Shown here one piece after another: positions 35,572-45,400 of a stretch of 64,000 nt of DNA. Made by a program: the position numbers and the translations under genes. Source of the stretch: an uncultured Flammeovirgaceae bacterium. GTDB taxonomy: Bacteria > Bacteroidota > Bacteroidia > Cytophagales > Cyclobacteriaceae. The first letter of the stretch is position 1. Each line of letters starts with the position of its first letter. The stretch lies in contig CAKZYA010000032.1 in assembly GCA_937883755.1 (NCBI GenBank), positions 1 through 64,000 of the forward strand, in the 5' to 3' direction. The notes under the pieces were generated by a model, which was given only the letters and a program-made list of their open reading frames with translations, was not told the origin of the DNA and made no database searches.

Positions 35572-36782
35572 CACAGTCGAATAATCTGCTGGTGATTACG
35601 TATTGGAGTTTTGGTGATGCGCTCATACAGGCATATACCCTGCCGTATGTGAAACTTATCAAACGGCAGATACCTTCGGGTTCTCGCATTCACTTGTTTA
35701 CGCTGGAGCAGAGGAAACACGCCTTTAGCCAGGATAAGATTAGAGAAATTAAAGGGCATTTACGAGAAGAAGGAATTGTGTGGAAGCCCTACAGTTATTC
35801 TCCATTCGGGATAAAAATGATGCTTAAGTGGGGATACATACTGATAAGTCTTCTGACTCTGATTTATATGAAGAAAATCAGTACGATCCATGCATGGTGT
35901 ACTCCAGCTGGAGCAATTGGATACATACTTTCAAAGCTTACTAGAAGATCTTTAGTATTAGATAGTTTCGAACCTCATGCGGAACCTATGGTTGAAGCTA
36001 GGCAGTGGAAACCGAACAGCCTAGCATTTAAAATACTGTTTAACCTAGAAAAAAAGCAGGCGCAGCATGCCTCGGTGGTGATTGGCTGCGTGGATAAAAT
36101 GCAAGAATACTCTGAACGTAAATACGGAGTAAAACTGAAGAACTTTTACAGCAAACCGGCCTGCGTCAATTTTTCCTTATTTGATGTAAAGAAAGCCAAG
36201 AATGAAGAATTGCTAGAGGAGCTAGGCTTAAAAGATAAGACAGTGTGTGTGTATGCTGGTAAGTTTGGCGGTTCGTATTTGAAGCAGGAGATTTTTGACT
36301 TTTTTAAGGTTTGCCTTGATCAATGGGAAAATAATTTTCGGGTATTGCTACTGTCGGCGCACTCTCGGGATGAGGTTGAGGATTGGGCTCAAAAAGCTAG
36401 GGTTCCGACTAATATCGTTATTCAACGATTCGTTCCTCACGATGAAGTGCCGGAATATGTAGGGTTGGGTGATTTTGCCATCGTACCATTTGTGCCAGTT
36501 CCTTCTAAGCGATACGGTTCACCTATTAAAACGGGAGAATACATGGCAATGGGGCTACCTATAGTGATAACTAAGGACATTTCAGACGACTCCGATCTGA
36601 TAGAGCGATACAAAGTTGGATTTGTTTTAAGAGAGCTTATTCTATCAGATTATCAAAGAGCAGTGAACTTTCTAAGCAATAATTTATCGGCTACAGTCAA
36701 AAATAGAGTTTTAGAAGTTGCCGCGCGCGAAAAGTCTTTTGATAAAGTTGCATTACTATATCGAAATGTTTATTCATCGTGA
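35568..36782 (+). CDS. GT4-like glycosyltransferase
   Basis: This 404-residue GT-B type protein has a second-domain 'VCVYAGKFGG' and the nucleotide-sugar motif 'RYGSPIKTGEYMAMGLPIV', a variant of the EXXXXXXXE element. It starts in an ATGA overlap with the acyltransferase gene and ends in a GTGA overlap with the next, so it sits in the middle of a coupled run. Donor unknown. Confidence 0.82.
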   Translation: MTQSNNLLVITYWSFGDALIQAYTLPYVKLIKRQIPSGSRIHLFTLEQRKHAFSQDKIREIKGHLREEGIVWKPYSYSPFGIKMMLKWGYILISLLTLIYMKKISTIHAWCTPAGAIGYILSKLTRRSLVLDSFEPHAEPMVEARQWKPNSLAFKILFNLEKKQAQHASVVIGCVDKMQEYSERKYGVKLKNFYSKPACVNFSLFDVKKAKNEELLEELGLKDKTVCVYAGKFGGSYLKQEIFDFFKVCLDQWENNFRVLLLSAHSRDEVEDWAQKARVPTNIVIQRFVPHDEVPEYVGLGDFAIVPFVPVPSKRYGSPIKTGEYMAMGLPIVITKDISDDSDLIERYKVGFVLRELILSDYQRAVNFLSNNLSATVKNRVLEVAAREKSFDKVALLYRNVYSS

Positions 36783-37729
36783 ACGAAAATTTTCTCAATA
36801 GCAAAGCTCAGAATCCGGTAAATCAGGTGTGCGAGACACCGATATTATTTCTGGTATTTAATCGCCCCGATGTTACGAAGAAAGTATTTGATAGGATTCG
36901 AGAAGCAAAACCCAAATATCTGTTCATTGCCGCCGACGGTCCACGTGTTGACCGTCCCGCAGACATTTATAAATGTCAAGAAGTAAGGGAAATAGTGACG
37001 TTAGTAGACTGGGATTGCGAGGTTAAAACGATGTTTAGGAAAGATAATATTGGATGTGGTAAGGGTGTTAGCCATGCTATTACCTGGTTCTTTCAATATG
37101 TTGACTCCGGAATAATTTTAGAGGATGACTGCCTCCCTTCTAGTTCATTCTTCTTTTTTGCCTCAGAATTACTGACTCACTATTGTGATAACCCCAAAGT
37201 CATGGGCATTACTGGATTTAATGGACAGGATGGAAGAAAAAGGGGAAGCGCTTCGTATTATTTTTCGCAATACCCAGGAATTTGGGGATGGGCAACTTGG
37301 AAAGATCGTTGGGGTAAATTCGACTACGAAGGGGGATATCTCAAGGCCTATTTAGATGAAAAAAAAATCAAATATACGAGTAAAAACCCTCAGGTTAAGA
37401 ATAGTATACTTAAGTCATTTTCAAAAATAGGTAAAAATAACAGCTGGGGTTATGCCTGGAGATTAACTGTATTTTACCATCAGGGTTTAATCTGTGTTCC
37501 AAACCAAAACCTTATCTCAAATATTGGTTTCTCATCGGATGATGCTACCCATACAAATGGTGGCAACCAGTTAGCCGATTTACCTTTAGACGAATTGGGC
37601 TTCCCCTTGTCTCATCCGGAAAAAATGAAAGCGGATTTGAAAGCAGATGATTACCTAATGGAAAAATTTCTGGATATAAAGTGGAAAGATAAGCTAAAAG
37701 CAAAGCTTTATCAGACTTTACACATTTAA
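36779..37729 (+). CDS. GT-A glycosyltransferase-like protein (HlpA/GNT-I-like)
   Basis: This 316-residue protein starts with GTG inside the previous stop (GTGA). 'ILFLVFNRPDVTKKVFDRIR', 'LFIAADGPR' and 'GIILEDDCLPSSSFFFF' are the motifs of a nucleotide-diphospho-sugar transferase family often annotated as HlpA-like; EDD is the metal site. 'GIWGWATWKDRWGKFD' is strongly conserved in this family. It probably adds a sugar to the cluster's glycan. Confidence 0.8.
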   Translation: MNENFLNSKAQNPVNQVCETPILFLVFNRPDVTKKVFDRIREAKPKYLFIAADGPRVDRPADIYKCQEVREIVTLVDWDCEVKTMFRKDNIGCGKGVSHAITWFFQYVDSGIILEDDCLPSSSFFFFASELLTHYCDNPKVMGITGFNGQDGRKRGSASYYFSQYPGIWGWATWKDRWGKFDYEGGYLKAYLDEKKIKYTSKNPQVKNSILKSFSKIGKNNSWGYAWRLTVFYHQGLICVPNQNLISNIGFSSDDATHTNGGNQLADLPLDELGFPLSHPEKMKADLKADDYLMEKFLDIKWKDKLKAKLYQTLHI

Positions 37730-37789
37730 GTAACTCCGGCCGTTCTTCATTTTAATGATAGAAAATAGTCTTTTCATTTATATATCACG

Positions 37790-38566
37790 ATGATAGCAAA
37801 TCAAATAAATAATGGGTTGATCAAAGTGTTGACACGACCTAAAAGGCAGGTACCCTATTATTTTAGGCAATTTTTAGACAGGTACAAATATTACTTGACT
37901 CGTAAAAAAATATATGTGTTAGGGGACAGTCATACCGAAATATTTGAGTATCTCCAAAATAAGATATTTCAAGTTCGCTATTATTTTGATGTGACTAAAG
38001 TGGGAGGAGCAACTGCTCAAGGAATGCGTAACCCAAATTCAAAAACCAATGCACTTGAGATATTCAAAAATAGATTGTCGAATATCAAAGATAAGAGAGT
38101 CCCTTTGATATTTCAGCTTGGTGAAGTAGACACTGGGTTTGTAATTTGGTATAGATCAAAAAAGTACGGAAGTTCTGTTAAAGTCGAATTTAAAAATTCA
38201 ATCAGAACGTATATGAAGTTTCTACTTTGGGTGAAAAACAGTGGTTTCAATAAGATAATAGTGCTCGCGGCACCTTTGCCAACGATTATGGATAATCAAA
38301 ATTGGGGGGAAGTAGCAAATCAAAGAAAAGAGGTACAAGTATCTTTAAAAGAGCGGACAAAATTAACACTAAAGTACAACCAGTTACTTAAGAGATTATG
38401 TAGAAGGCATGAGATAATATTTATTGATACTGATCCTTGCCTATTGAATCCAATTTTGGGTCAGATCCAGAGTGAGTTCTTAAACAAAAACCCGCTAGAT
38501 CACCATCTGGATAAGCAAAAGTATGGTAGGTTAGTATTCCAAGAATTAAAAAAAGTCTCGCAATAA
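37790..38566 (+). CDS. SGNH-hydrolase-like protein
   Basis: This 258-residue protein has a block I-like 'VLGDSHTEIF' (residues about 43-52, Ser in GDSH), a block III-like 'FQLGEVDTGF' and a C-terminal 'PLDHHLD' resembling the DxxH block. These fit the SGNH/GDSL fold, in which Ser and His act on acyl esters. Asn of block III is replaced by a Glu/Asp pair, so catalysis is uncertain. No signal peptide. It may edit acyl groups on the glycan, paired with the acyltransferase three genes upstream. The composition becomes clearly more AT-rich from here to about 40.4 kb. Confidence 0.6.
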   Translation: MIANQINNGLIKVLTRPKRQVPYYFRQFLDRYKYYLTRKKIYVLGDSHTEIFEYLQNKIFQVRYYFDVTKVGGATAQGMRNPNSKTNALEIFKNRLSNIKDKRVPLIFQLGEVDTGFVIWYRSKKYGSSVKVEFKNSIRTYMKFLLWVKNSGFNKIIVLAAPLPTIMDNQNWGEVANQRKEVQVSLKERTKLTLKYNQLLKRLCRRHEIIFIDTDPCLLNPILGQIQSEFLNKNPLDHHLDKQKYGRLVFQELKKVSQ

Positions 38567-38575
38567 AACAGCAAA

Positions 38576-39484
38576 ATGAACAATTTATTTAATCGTGATA
38601 AAACGGTCGTTAATAGTAATCAGCTTCAAAGCAGTGTTATTAATCAAAATATTTTATTGGGCAAACTGCTTAGTAGACAAAATATATTGCAAGCAGATAA
38701 GATTATTAACAATATTCACCAGTCAGAATTCAAAGTGTTTTCTCAATGGGGTGATGATGGGATTATACAATTCTTAGTGAATTACCTTGATATCCGGACT
38801 AAATCGTTTGTGGAATTTGGAGTAGAGAATTATCAAGAGGCGAATACCCGATTTTTGTTGATGAATAATAATTGGAAGGGGCTTATTATGGATGGGAGTA
38901 GCCAGAATATCTCATCTGTCAAAAAAGAAAATCTCTATTGGCAGTATAATCTGAAAGCTGTTAGTGAATGGATAACTCAGGAAAATATAAACACAATTCT
39001 GCAAGAGCAAGGCTTTACTGGGGAGATAGGGTTGTTACACATTGATATAGATGGTAATGACTACTGGGTTTGGAAGGAAATAAACGCTGTCAATCCTATT
39101 ATAGTGATTGTAGAGTATAATAGTGTTTTTGGGAGTAATAATCCTTGGACAATTCCTTATCAAAAAGAATTTTATCGTACTAATGCTCACTATAGTAATC
39201 TGTACTATGGGAGTTCATTATTGTCTCTTTGTGATCTTGCAACGGAAAAAGGATATTCGTTTATAGGATGCAATAGCAGTGGGAATAATTCATATTTTGT
39301 CAGAAATGATTTCATGAAAGACCTTAAAGGTAAGACAGCAGAAGAAGGATTCGTAGAATCTAACTTTAGAGAAAGTAGAAATGAAGAGGGGCAATTGACC
39401 TTCTTAAGCGGTCAAGATAGAATTGACCTGCTTAGGGGGTTAAAAGTGTATAATACTAGAAATAGCGAACTTGAAGAAATTTAA
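38576..39484 (+). CDS. FkbM-like SAM-dependent methyltransferase
   Basis: This 302-residue protein has 'FSQWGDDGIIQFLVNYL' and 'SFVEFGVENYQEANTRFLL', a form of the SAM-binding loop seen in glycan-cluster FkbM-type methyltransferases, followed by 'GLLHIDIDGNDYWVWKEI' (acidic metal or substrate site). It would O-methylate a sugar of the polysaccharide. It starts 9 bp after the SGNH-like gene. The exact family is less certain than the fold. Confidence 0.75.
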   Translation: MNNLFNRDKTVVNSNQLQSSVINQNILLGKLLSRQNILQADKIINNIHQSEFKVFSQWGDDGIIQFLVNYLDIRTKSFVEFGVENYQEANTRFLLMNNNWKGLIMDGSSQNISSVKKENLYWQYNLKAVSEWITQENINTILQEQGFTGEIGLLHIDIDGNDYWVWKEINAVNPIIVIVEYNSVFGSNNPWTIPYQKEFYRTNAHYSNLYYGSSLLSLCDLATEKGYSFIGCNSSGNNSYFVRNDFMKDLKGKTAEEGFVESNFRESRNEEGQLTFLSGQDRIDLLRGLKVYNTRNSELEEI

Positions 39485-39512
39485 GTCCATTACTTTAAAT
39501 TGAATTACTTAA

Positions 39513-40436
39513 ATGATCAATCTAGTACTGAGAAAATATACTCCTCGCCTAGTGATTTTCTACTTTATAAAAAAGTATTATCAATTATTTGCTAAGGAGC
39601 GTAAGAACGAGGTAAGTGATAAGAAAGTGTTATGGGTCCTAGGAATGTTTAGATCAGGCACAAGTATGCTCACTCAAATTATGACTTATTACAATTATAA
39701 TATTGGAGAAGACAAAGAACTCATCCAACCAATTGGTACTTTAAAAAACCTGAATCCCAATGGGTTTTATGAAGATTTCATATTTGCTGATCTTTCAAGA
39801 TACCTTTTAAAAAAGCTTAATCGTAAAGGGGATGATCCACCTTCTCAAAATGAAGTGGAAACATTGACTTGGGATAACTTTAATCTGATTGACTTTATTC
39901 GGTTTAGTTTTTTAGAAATGTATGAAGATAGAGTTCTTCCTACCAATAAAATTCACTGTTATTTCAGGTTGATAAATAGAGGAATTGTAGATTATGTGGA
40001 TAGTAAAGGAGATAACCCAATGATTAAGATTCCAATGTTATCATTCTTCTATCTGCTTTTGCTTGAGAAGTGGCCTAAATCTAAGTTTCTAGTTACTTAC
40101 AGGCATCCATCCGCTGTTTTGAAATCATCTTCAAGACTTACACAAAATACCCACTATAGTTTGTATGTAAAATATCATGAGTTTCTAATTAATCTAAAGA
40201 ATTACACTTCTGAAGTTGGGTATATTTCATATGACCACATTCTAATAGAGCCTGAAGTATTTATGTTAAAACTTAACAGTTTCTTGGATCAGAAACCTTT
40301 TGAGACATTCAAATTATCGGATATTATTGATCCAACCTTAATAAGAAACAAACCAGATCTTGACCCACTTGAGGAACCGCTTCAAAAGTGTTACGGCGAA
40401 CTCTGTGAAAACTCAATAAACCATTGTTTATTATGA
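39513..40436 (+). CDS. Sulfotransferase-like protein (second of two)
   Basis: This 307-residue protein has a clear phosphosulfate-binding loop, 'VLGMFRSGTSMLTQIM' (near residues 43-58), and the 3'-phosphate motif 'LVTYRHPSAVLKSSSRL'. This is the usual sulfotransferase/P-loop layout of PAPS-dependent enzymes. The AT-rich composition matches the two genes before it. It overlaps the next gene by an ATGA. Together with the gene near 31 kb it suggests a sulfated glycan. Confidence 0.82.
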   Translation: MINLVLRKYTPRLVIFYFIKKYYQLFAKERKNEVSDKKVLWVLGMFRSGTSMLTQIMTYYNYNIGEDKELIQPIGTLKNLNPNGFYEDFIFADLSRYLLKKLNRKGDDPPSQNEVETLTWDNFNLIDFIRFSFLEMYEDRVLPTNKIHCYFRLINRGIVDYVDSKGDNPMIKIPMLSFFYLLLLEKWPKSKFLVTYRHPSAVLKSSSRLTQNTHYSLYVKYHEFLINLKNYTSEVGYISYDHILIEPEVFMLKLNSFLDQKPFETFKLSDIIDPTLIRNKPDLDPLEEPLQKCYGELCENSINHCLL

Positions 40437-41326
40437 AAGTATTGGTTATTGGTTCCTTAGGATTTATTGGTAGTCATTGTTTTAAATATTTCTCAAGTCA
40501 ATATGAGACCTGGGGAGCCGATGTCGTTCCCGGGTACGGTTTGCCAAACTATTTCAGGGTAGATGCTACAGATGCTTCATTTGATAATGTTTTTAAAAAT
40601 ACCAGATTTGATTTCTGTATTAATTGTTCTGGAGCGGCAAACGTGCAAGAATCATTAGCTTTACCGGCAAGAGATTACTATTTAAATACTTTTAATGTGT
40701 TTAAAATGCTGGATGTCATGCGGCAGCATGATTCGGAGTGTAAGTTTATTAATTTATCAAGTGCAGCGGTGTACGGTAATCCTGCTTCACTACCAGTGAG
40801 AGAAGATCAGGCATGTCAACCTGTTTCTCCATATGGCTTTCATAAATTTCAGGCAGATCTTCTGTGTAAGGAGTATTATGATCTATTTTCTGTATCAACC
40901 TGTGTTGTCCGAATCTTTTCAGCCTATGGTCCGGGATTAAAAAAACAGATATTCTGGGATTTGTATCAAAAGTCTCAGGTAAAGTCTAAAATTTCATTAT
41001 TTGGTACGGGGCGGGAGTCCAGAGATTTTATCTATATCGACGACCTCATTAGCGCCATTGAGAAAGTGATGTTTAATGCTAATTTTGACGGCAGCGCAAT
41101 TAATGTTGGATGTGGTCAGGAAATTTATATCGAGGATGCAGTCTCAACATTCTTTGGACAACTCGGGTGGGAGGGTGAGTATGTCTTTAGTGATGAAGTA
41201 AGAGCGGGAGACCCTACCCGGTGGGTAGCCGATATATCCACTCTTAGTGGACTGGGGTATGAACCGAAAGTGACATTAGATAATGGTTTGAAACAATACA
41301 TTGAATGGATAAAAAATACAAAATAG
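40433..41326 (+). CDS. NAD-dependent sugar epimerase/dehydratase (extended SDR)
   Basis: From the ATG at 40433 (ATGA overlap; a TTG lies nine bases upstream) the product is 297 residues. It has the Rossmann 'GSLGFIGSH', 'NLSSAAVYGNP' (catalytic Ser) and 'SPYGFHKFQAD' (YxxxK), the full SDR triad. The 'GRESRDFIYIDDLISAI' motif is typical of UDP-sugar 4-epimerases and dehydratases. It makes an NDP-sugar for the cluster. The end overlaps the next gene by 22 bp. Confidence 0.92.
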   Translation: MKVLVIGSLGFIGSHCFKYFSSQYETWGADVVPGYGLPNYFRVDATDASFDNVFKNTRFDFCINCSGAANVQESLALPARDYYLNTFNVFKMLDVMRQHDSECKFINLSSAAVYGNPASLPVREDQACQPVSPYGFHKFQADLLCKEYYDLFSVSTCVVRIFSAYGPGLKKQIFWDLYQKSQVKSKISLFGTGRESRDFIYIDDLISAIEKVMFNANFDGSAINVGCGQEIYIEDAVSTFFGQLGWEGEYVFSDEVRAGDPTRWVADISTLSGLGYEPKVTLDNGLKQYIEWIKNTK

Positions 41327-42468
41327 GCATTATTTACAACGATGATTCAAACTGGATAGGAGGAACTTATTATATAGAAAACTTGATCAGTAGCTTTCAG
41401 TGGCTGCCCCAAGAAAAACAGCCAGAAATAATCGTTTTATCGAGGAGCAAAAGTGAATATGAAAAATTAAAGAACGTAACTGAAAATCATGATTTAAAAC
41501 ACTTTTCTACCGACTGGCATCCTTCCTTATTCAAACGGGGTGTAAATAAGCTAACCCGTTCAGTCCTCAGTAGACATATTTTTTCTAAAAGGCTAGACAA
41601 TATAATAAATGTGGCTTTTCCAAATCCTCTGGGGATAATCTACTATGAAGTAAAAAAGAAGGTATTTTGGTTGCCAGATTTTCAACATTACCGTCTTCCT
41701 CATTTATTCAGTAAAGAAGAAAAAACCATTCGGAATCGGTGGTTTGAGCTTCCTACTAAAGGTAACTATCCGGTAGTATTAAGTAGTCAGGCCGCTAAAG
41801 ATGACTACTTCGATATCTTTCCCGATGCGAAAAATCAGGTTTATGTATTGCCTTTCGCAGTGAAAATGCCCGATCTAGGAGGTGAGACATCAATTAAGAA
41901 AACCCTCGAAAAATATGAAATCACTAAGCCATACTTTCTGTGCAGTAATCAGTTCTGGGTTCATAAGAATCATATGCTGGTATTGAAAGCTGTAAAAAAA
42001 TTAGTAGGTACTTTTTCTAATATACAAATACTCTTTACCGGAAAAGAGTATGATCCGCGAGATCCGGCGTATACTGATACGCTTAAGAAATATGTAGTTA
42101 AACATAAGCTAGAAAAAAATATCTCATTTTTGGGGTTTATTGATCGGGGCGACCAGCTTAGATTAATGATAAGGGCATTGGCGGTTATTCAACCTTCTTT
42201 ATTTGAAGGATGGTCTACGGTGATTGAAGATGCCAAATGCCTTGGGCAAAACATATTGGCCTCATCTTTGCCAGTAAATAAGGAGCAATTAGAAAATTAC
42301 CCCAAATTTCACAAAGCTTTTTTTGATCCGTATGATGAATCAGAATTAGCCGAATTGCTTACATCCTACCAAGATCGAGATGAAGTAGTAAATGAATATG
42401 ACTATCGTAGTGATATTCGCCGATTTGCTGAAAATTTTATCAGCATAGTAGATAGTGTAATGCGATGA
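41305..42468 (+). CDS. GT4 family glycosyltransferase
   Basis: This 387-residue GT-B protein has 'CSNQFWVHKNHMLVLKAV' (start of the second domain) and 'QPSLFEGWSTVIEDAKCLG', the GT4 EXXXXXXXE element. The start ATG lies 22 bp inside the epimerase gene and the TGA overlaps the ATG of the T9SS cargo (ATGA). It is the last glycosyltransferase of the locus. Donor unknown; a mannosyltransferase-type activity is common for this form. Confidence 0.9.
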   Translation: MDKKYKIGIIYNDDSNWIGGTYYIENLISSFQWLPQEKQPEIIVLSRSKSEYEKLKNVTENHDLKHFSTDWHPSLFKRGVNKLTRSVLSRHIFSKRLDNIINVAFPNPLGIIYYEVKKKVFWLPDFQHYRLPHLFSKEEKTIRNRWFELPTKGNYPVVLSSQAAKDDYFDIFPDAKNQVYVLPFAVKMPDLGGETSIKKTLEKYEITKPYFLCSNQFWVHKNHMLVLKAVKKLVGTFSNIQILFTGKEYDPRDPAYTDTLKKYVVKHKLEKNISFLGFIDRGDQLRLMIRALAVIQPSLFEGWSTVIEDAKCLGQNILASSLPVNKEQLENYPKFHKAFFDPYDESELAELLTSYQDRDEVVNEYDYRSDIRRFAENFISIVDSVMR

Positions 42469-45400
42469 ATCTTAACAATGTAAGAGTTGTTCTGCTCTGT
42501 ATCTTCTTGATAATAAGTACGCTAGAGGCAATATGTCAATGTCCTTCTTCGGATTTCTTACTGTCAGAGGATACTATTTGTTCAAACGAAGGTGTACAGT
42601 TTACTAACAACTCACTCAATGCAGCCTCTTATCTCTGGGATTTTTGTACTGATGATTTGTTGGTGGGAGGAGAAGTCAATTCATCATTTAGCTTTAACGC
42701 TTTTGGTAGAATTTCTTCTGTAAGGCTCCTCGAAGAAGGTGAGAGCGTTGCAGCCTTATCATCCAGAAACAATGATAAAATAGCCTTAATTGTAATTGAA
42801 GACAGCTTAAATGAAGTCATAACCTCAGAACAAGTTAATATTATTTCTTCAGTACTTTTCAGTGGTCCCGAAGGAATCTATCTGATTAAAGAAGAAAACC
42901 TTTGGTATGGATTGGTTACTAACTTTTCATTGGGAGTTCTTACCCGAGTAGAATTTGGTGAATCTTTAATGAATATAAACCCTGATTTTTCGGAGGTTCA
43001 GTTACCACCAGGAGTAGTTTTATCTCAAGCGTCTGGAGTCGAGATTATAAAGCAAGGGGGTAACATAGTTGCTGTAATTGCCAATCGTGGTCGGAATGAG
43101 ATTGTTAGATTAAATTTCGGAAGCAGTGTGTCTAATGAACCGGTGAGCGGAGATGTTTTAACAGCCAGCGGTTTATCACTTCCCCGTACTATTCGAGTAG
43201 TACAAGAGTGTAATATGTGGCACGGGTTTGTGTTGGCGTTGGGGGGAGATCAAATTTTTCATTTTGACTTTGGTTCAGATGTTCTGTCTACTCCTACTAT
43301 TACTAAAATTGCTAAGTCAGGTAGTTCACTTAGTGTTGCAAGAGACTTGAGTATAGTTAAGGAAGGGAACAACTACTACGGGTTTGCGGCTAGCTCTTCT
43401 TCAGGCTCTTTATTCCGAATAAGTTTGGGGGAAGATTTAAATGCTATTGCTTCAGCAGAAATAGAAAATATTGGAAACTTAGGAAGTTTGTCTAATAGCC
43501 TTGGTTTTGATATCAGGCGATCAAAAGGAAAGTTTATTGGGTTTTGGGTAGACACTCAACTAAGGTCCTTAAAATTTGAATCACCATGTTCAGCCAGTAT
43601 TCCATATAGTATTGATGAGACGCCAGTGAATTTAAATTTTTCAATGCCTGGAAGTTATCCGGTTAGCCTGATTGCTTACAATAATGATAAACAAGTACCT
43701 TCGACTAAGGTAGATACTTTCACTGTATTGAGCACTGCTAGCCCGATTATTGATGTAGAAAGGCAAGAGGTTTGTCTATCAGAGCCAAGCACCTTTTCAG
43801 GAAATGTCATCAGCGGTACTGTCTCTTCTTTTCAGTGGGATTTTGGCGATGGCTCTCCCTCTGCTTCCGGTCAAGAGGTCACCCACCAATACACCACCCC
43901 TGGCACCTACGAAGTTACTCTAGAGGTAGAATCTGATGATGGATGTAGTAATCGACTTACCAAAGAAGTTACCATTTACGAGCCGCCTGATCCGGAATTT
44001 TTACTTCCAGCAGGAGTTATCTGTACCAATGGGGCTATTGCCTTGAATAATCTAACCGATACTAAGGGGGCGGATAGTCTAATCACTTACCAGTGGCTAG
44101 TAGATGGAGAAATGGTTTCGGAAGAGGCTAATCCGAGTATAGTGTTTGAGGAAGGTGGAAACAAAATCTTGCGGTTAGCGGCTAGTATTCCGGGTTGTAC
44201 GGAAACGTTTGAAACTACGGTCAACGTGATTCAGGGGCCTACGGTCAATTTTGCTTTGCCACCACAACTCTGTGCAGGTGAGGTTATCAAATTAGAAAAT
44301 CAGACTAGTGGGGATAATATTACTGACTACGAGTGGGACTTTGGCGACGGGGGAACATTAGAAACGCTGTCGTCGGAAACAGTGGAGTATACTTTTGCTG
44401 AAGCGGGTACATACAATATTGTTTTAACTGCTAACACTTCGTCGGGTTGTGCCAATGTAGCCACTCAAACCGTTACGGTGTTCGAGCAACCTAAGGTTGG
44501 TTTTACATCGGATGTAGCTTGTGCGGGAGCAGCTACACTCTTCTCGGATACTACTACGGCGGGTAGTAATGCTAATATCATTGCTTGGAACTGGGATTTT
44601 GGTGATGATAGTGGTACATCGGAGGTTCGTAACCCATCCTATTCATACGCCAGTCCAGGTACGTACACCGTATCATTAACTACTCAGTCTAGTGGGGGGT
44701 GCGCGGCTACTTCAACGCAGGAGGTCATAGTGGAAAGCCCAGTCAGTCCCGAATTTACAGTTAGTCAAGTATGTCCCACTGAAGCTAATCCATTTTTATA
44801 TCAGTTCGAGGATAATTCCACCATAGTGGAAGGAGAAATTATCGTTCAGAGGCTCTGGACAATCAACGGTGAGAACTTTACCAATGATGCCGTTACCTAT
44901 CCGTTTACCGAAGCTGGTACATATGAAGTGTCACTCACCGCTTTTGCTTCTTCTGGTTGTAATGCTTTACTGAGTAAATCCGTTGAGGTACGAGCGTTAC
45001 CTGAGGTTCGGTTCGAGGTGGCAACGGGCTGTGTAGGCGAAGCAGTAACACTAGTCAACCAAAGTGGGCTCAATGGCTGGGAGGCTGCCCAGTATACTTG
45101 GGACATTGCTTCAGTAGGTACAGTCTTTGAAACCTCGCCAACAGTAGTATTTTCTGAAGCGGGAGAATTCCCTATTACTTTAACTTTAGAAACGAAAACC
45201 GATTGTACTTTTTCCTGGGATAGTACCATCACAATTCAACCAGCACCATTGGCAGCATTCGAAGTAGCCCAGCTATCGGGGGGATCCCCTTTAACGATTA
45301 GCCCTACTAATCTGTCTACCGATTACACGCAAGTGCAGTGGCACATCAACGAGGAGCTAGTATCAGAAGAAATTGCCCCCTCGTTTACACTAGATGAACA

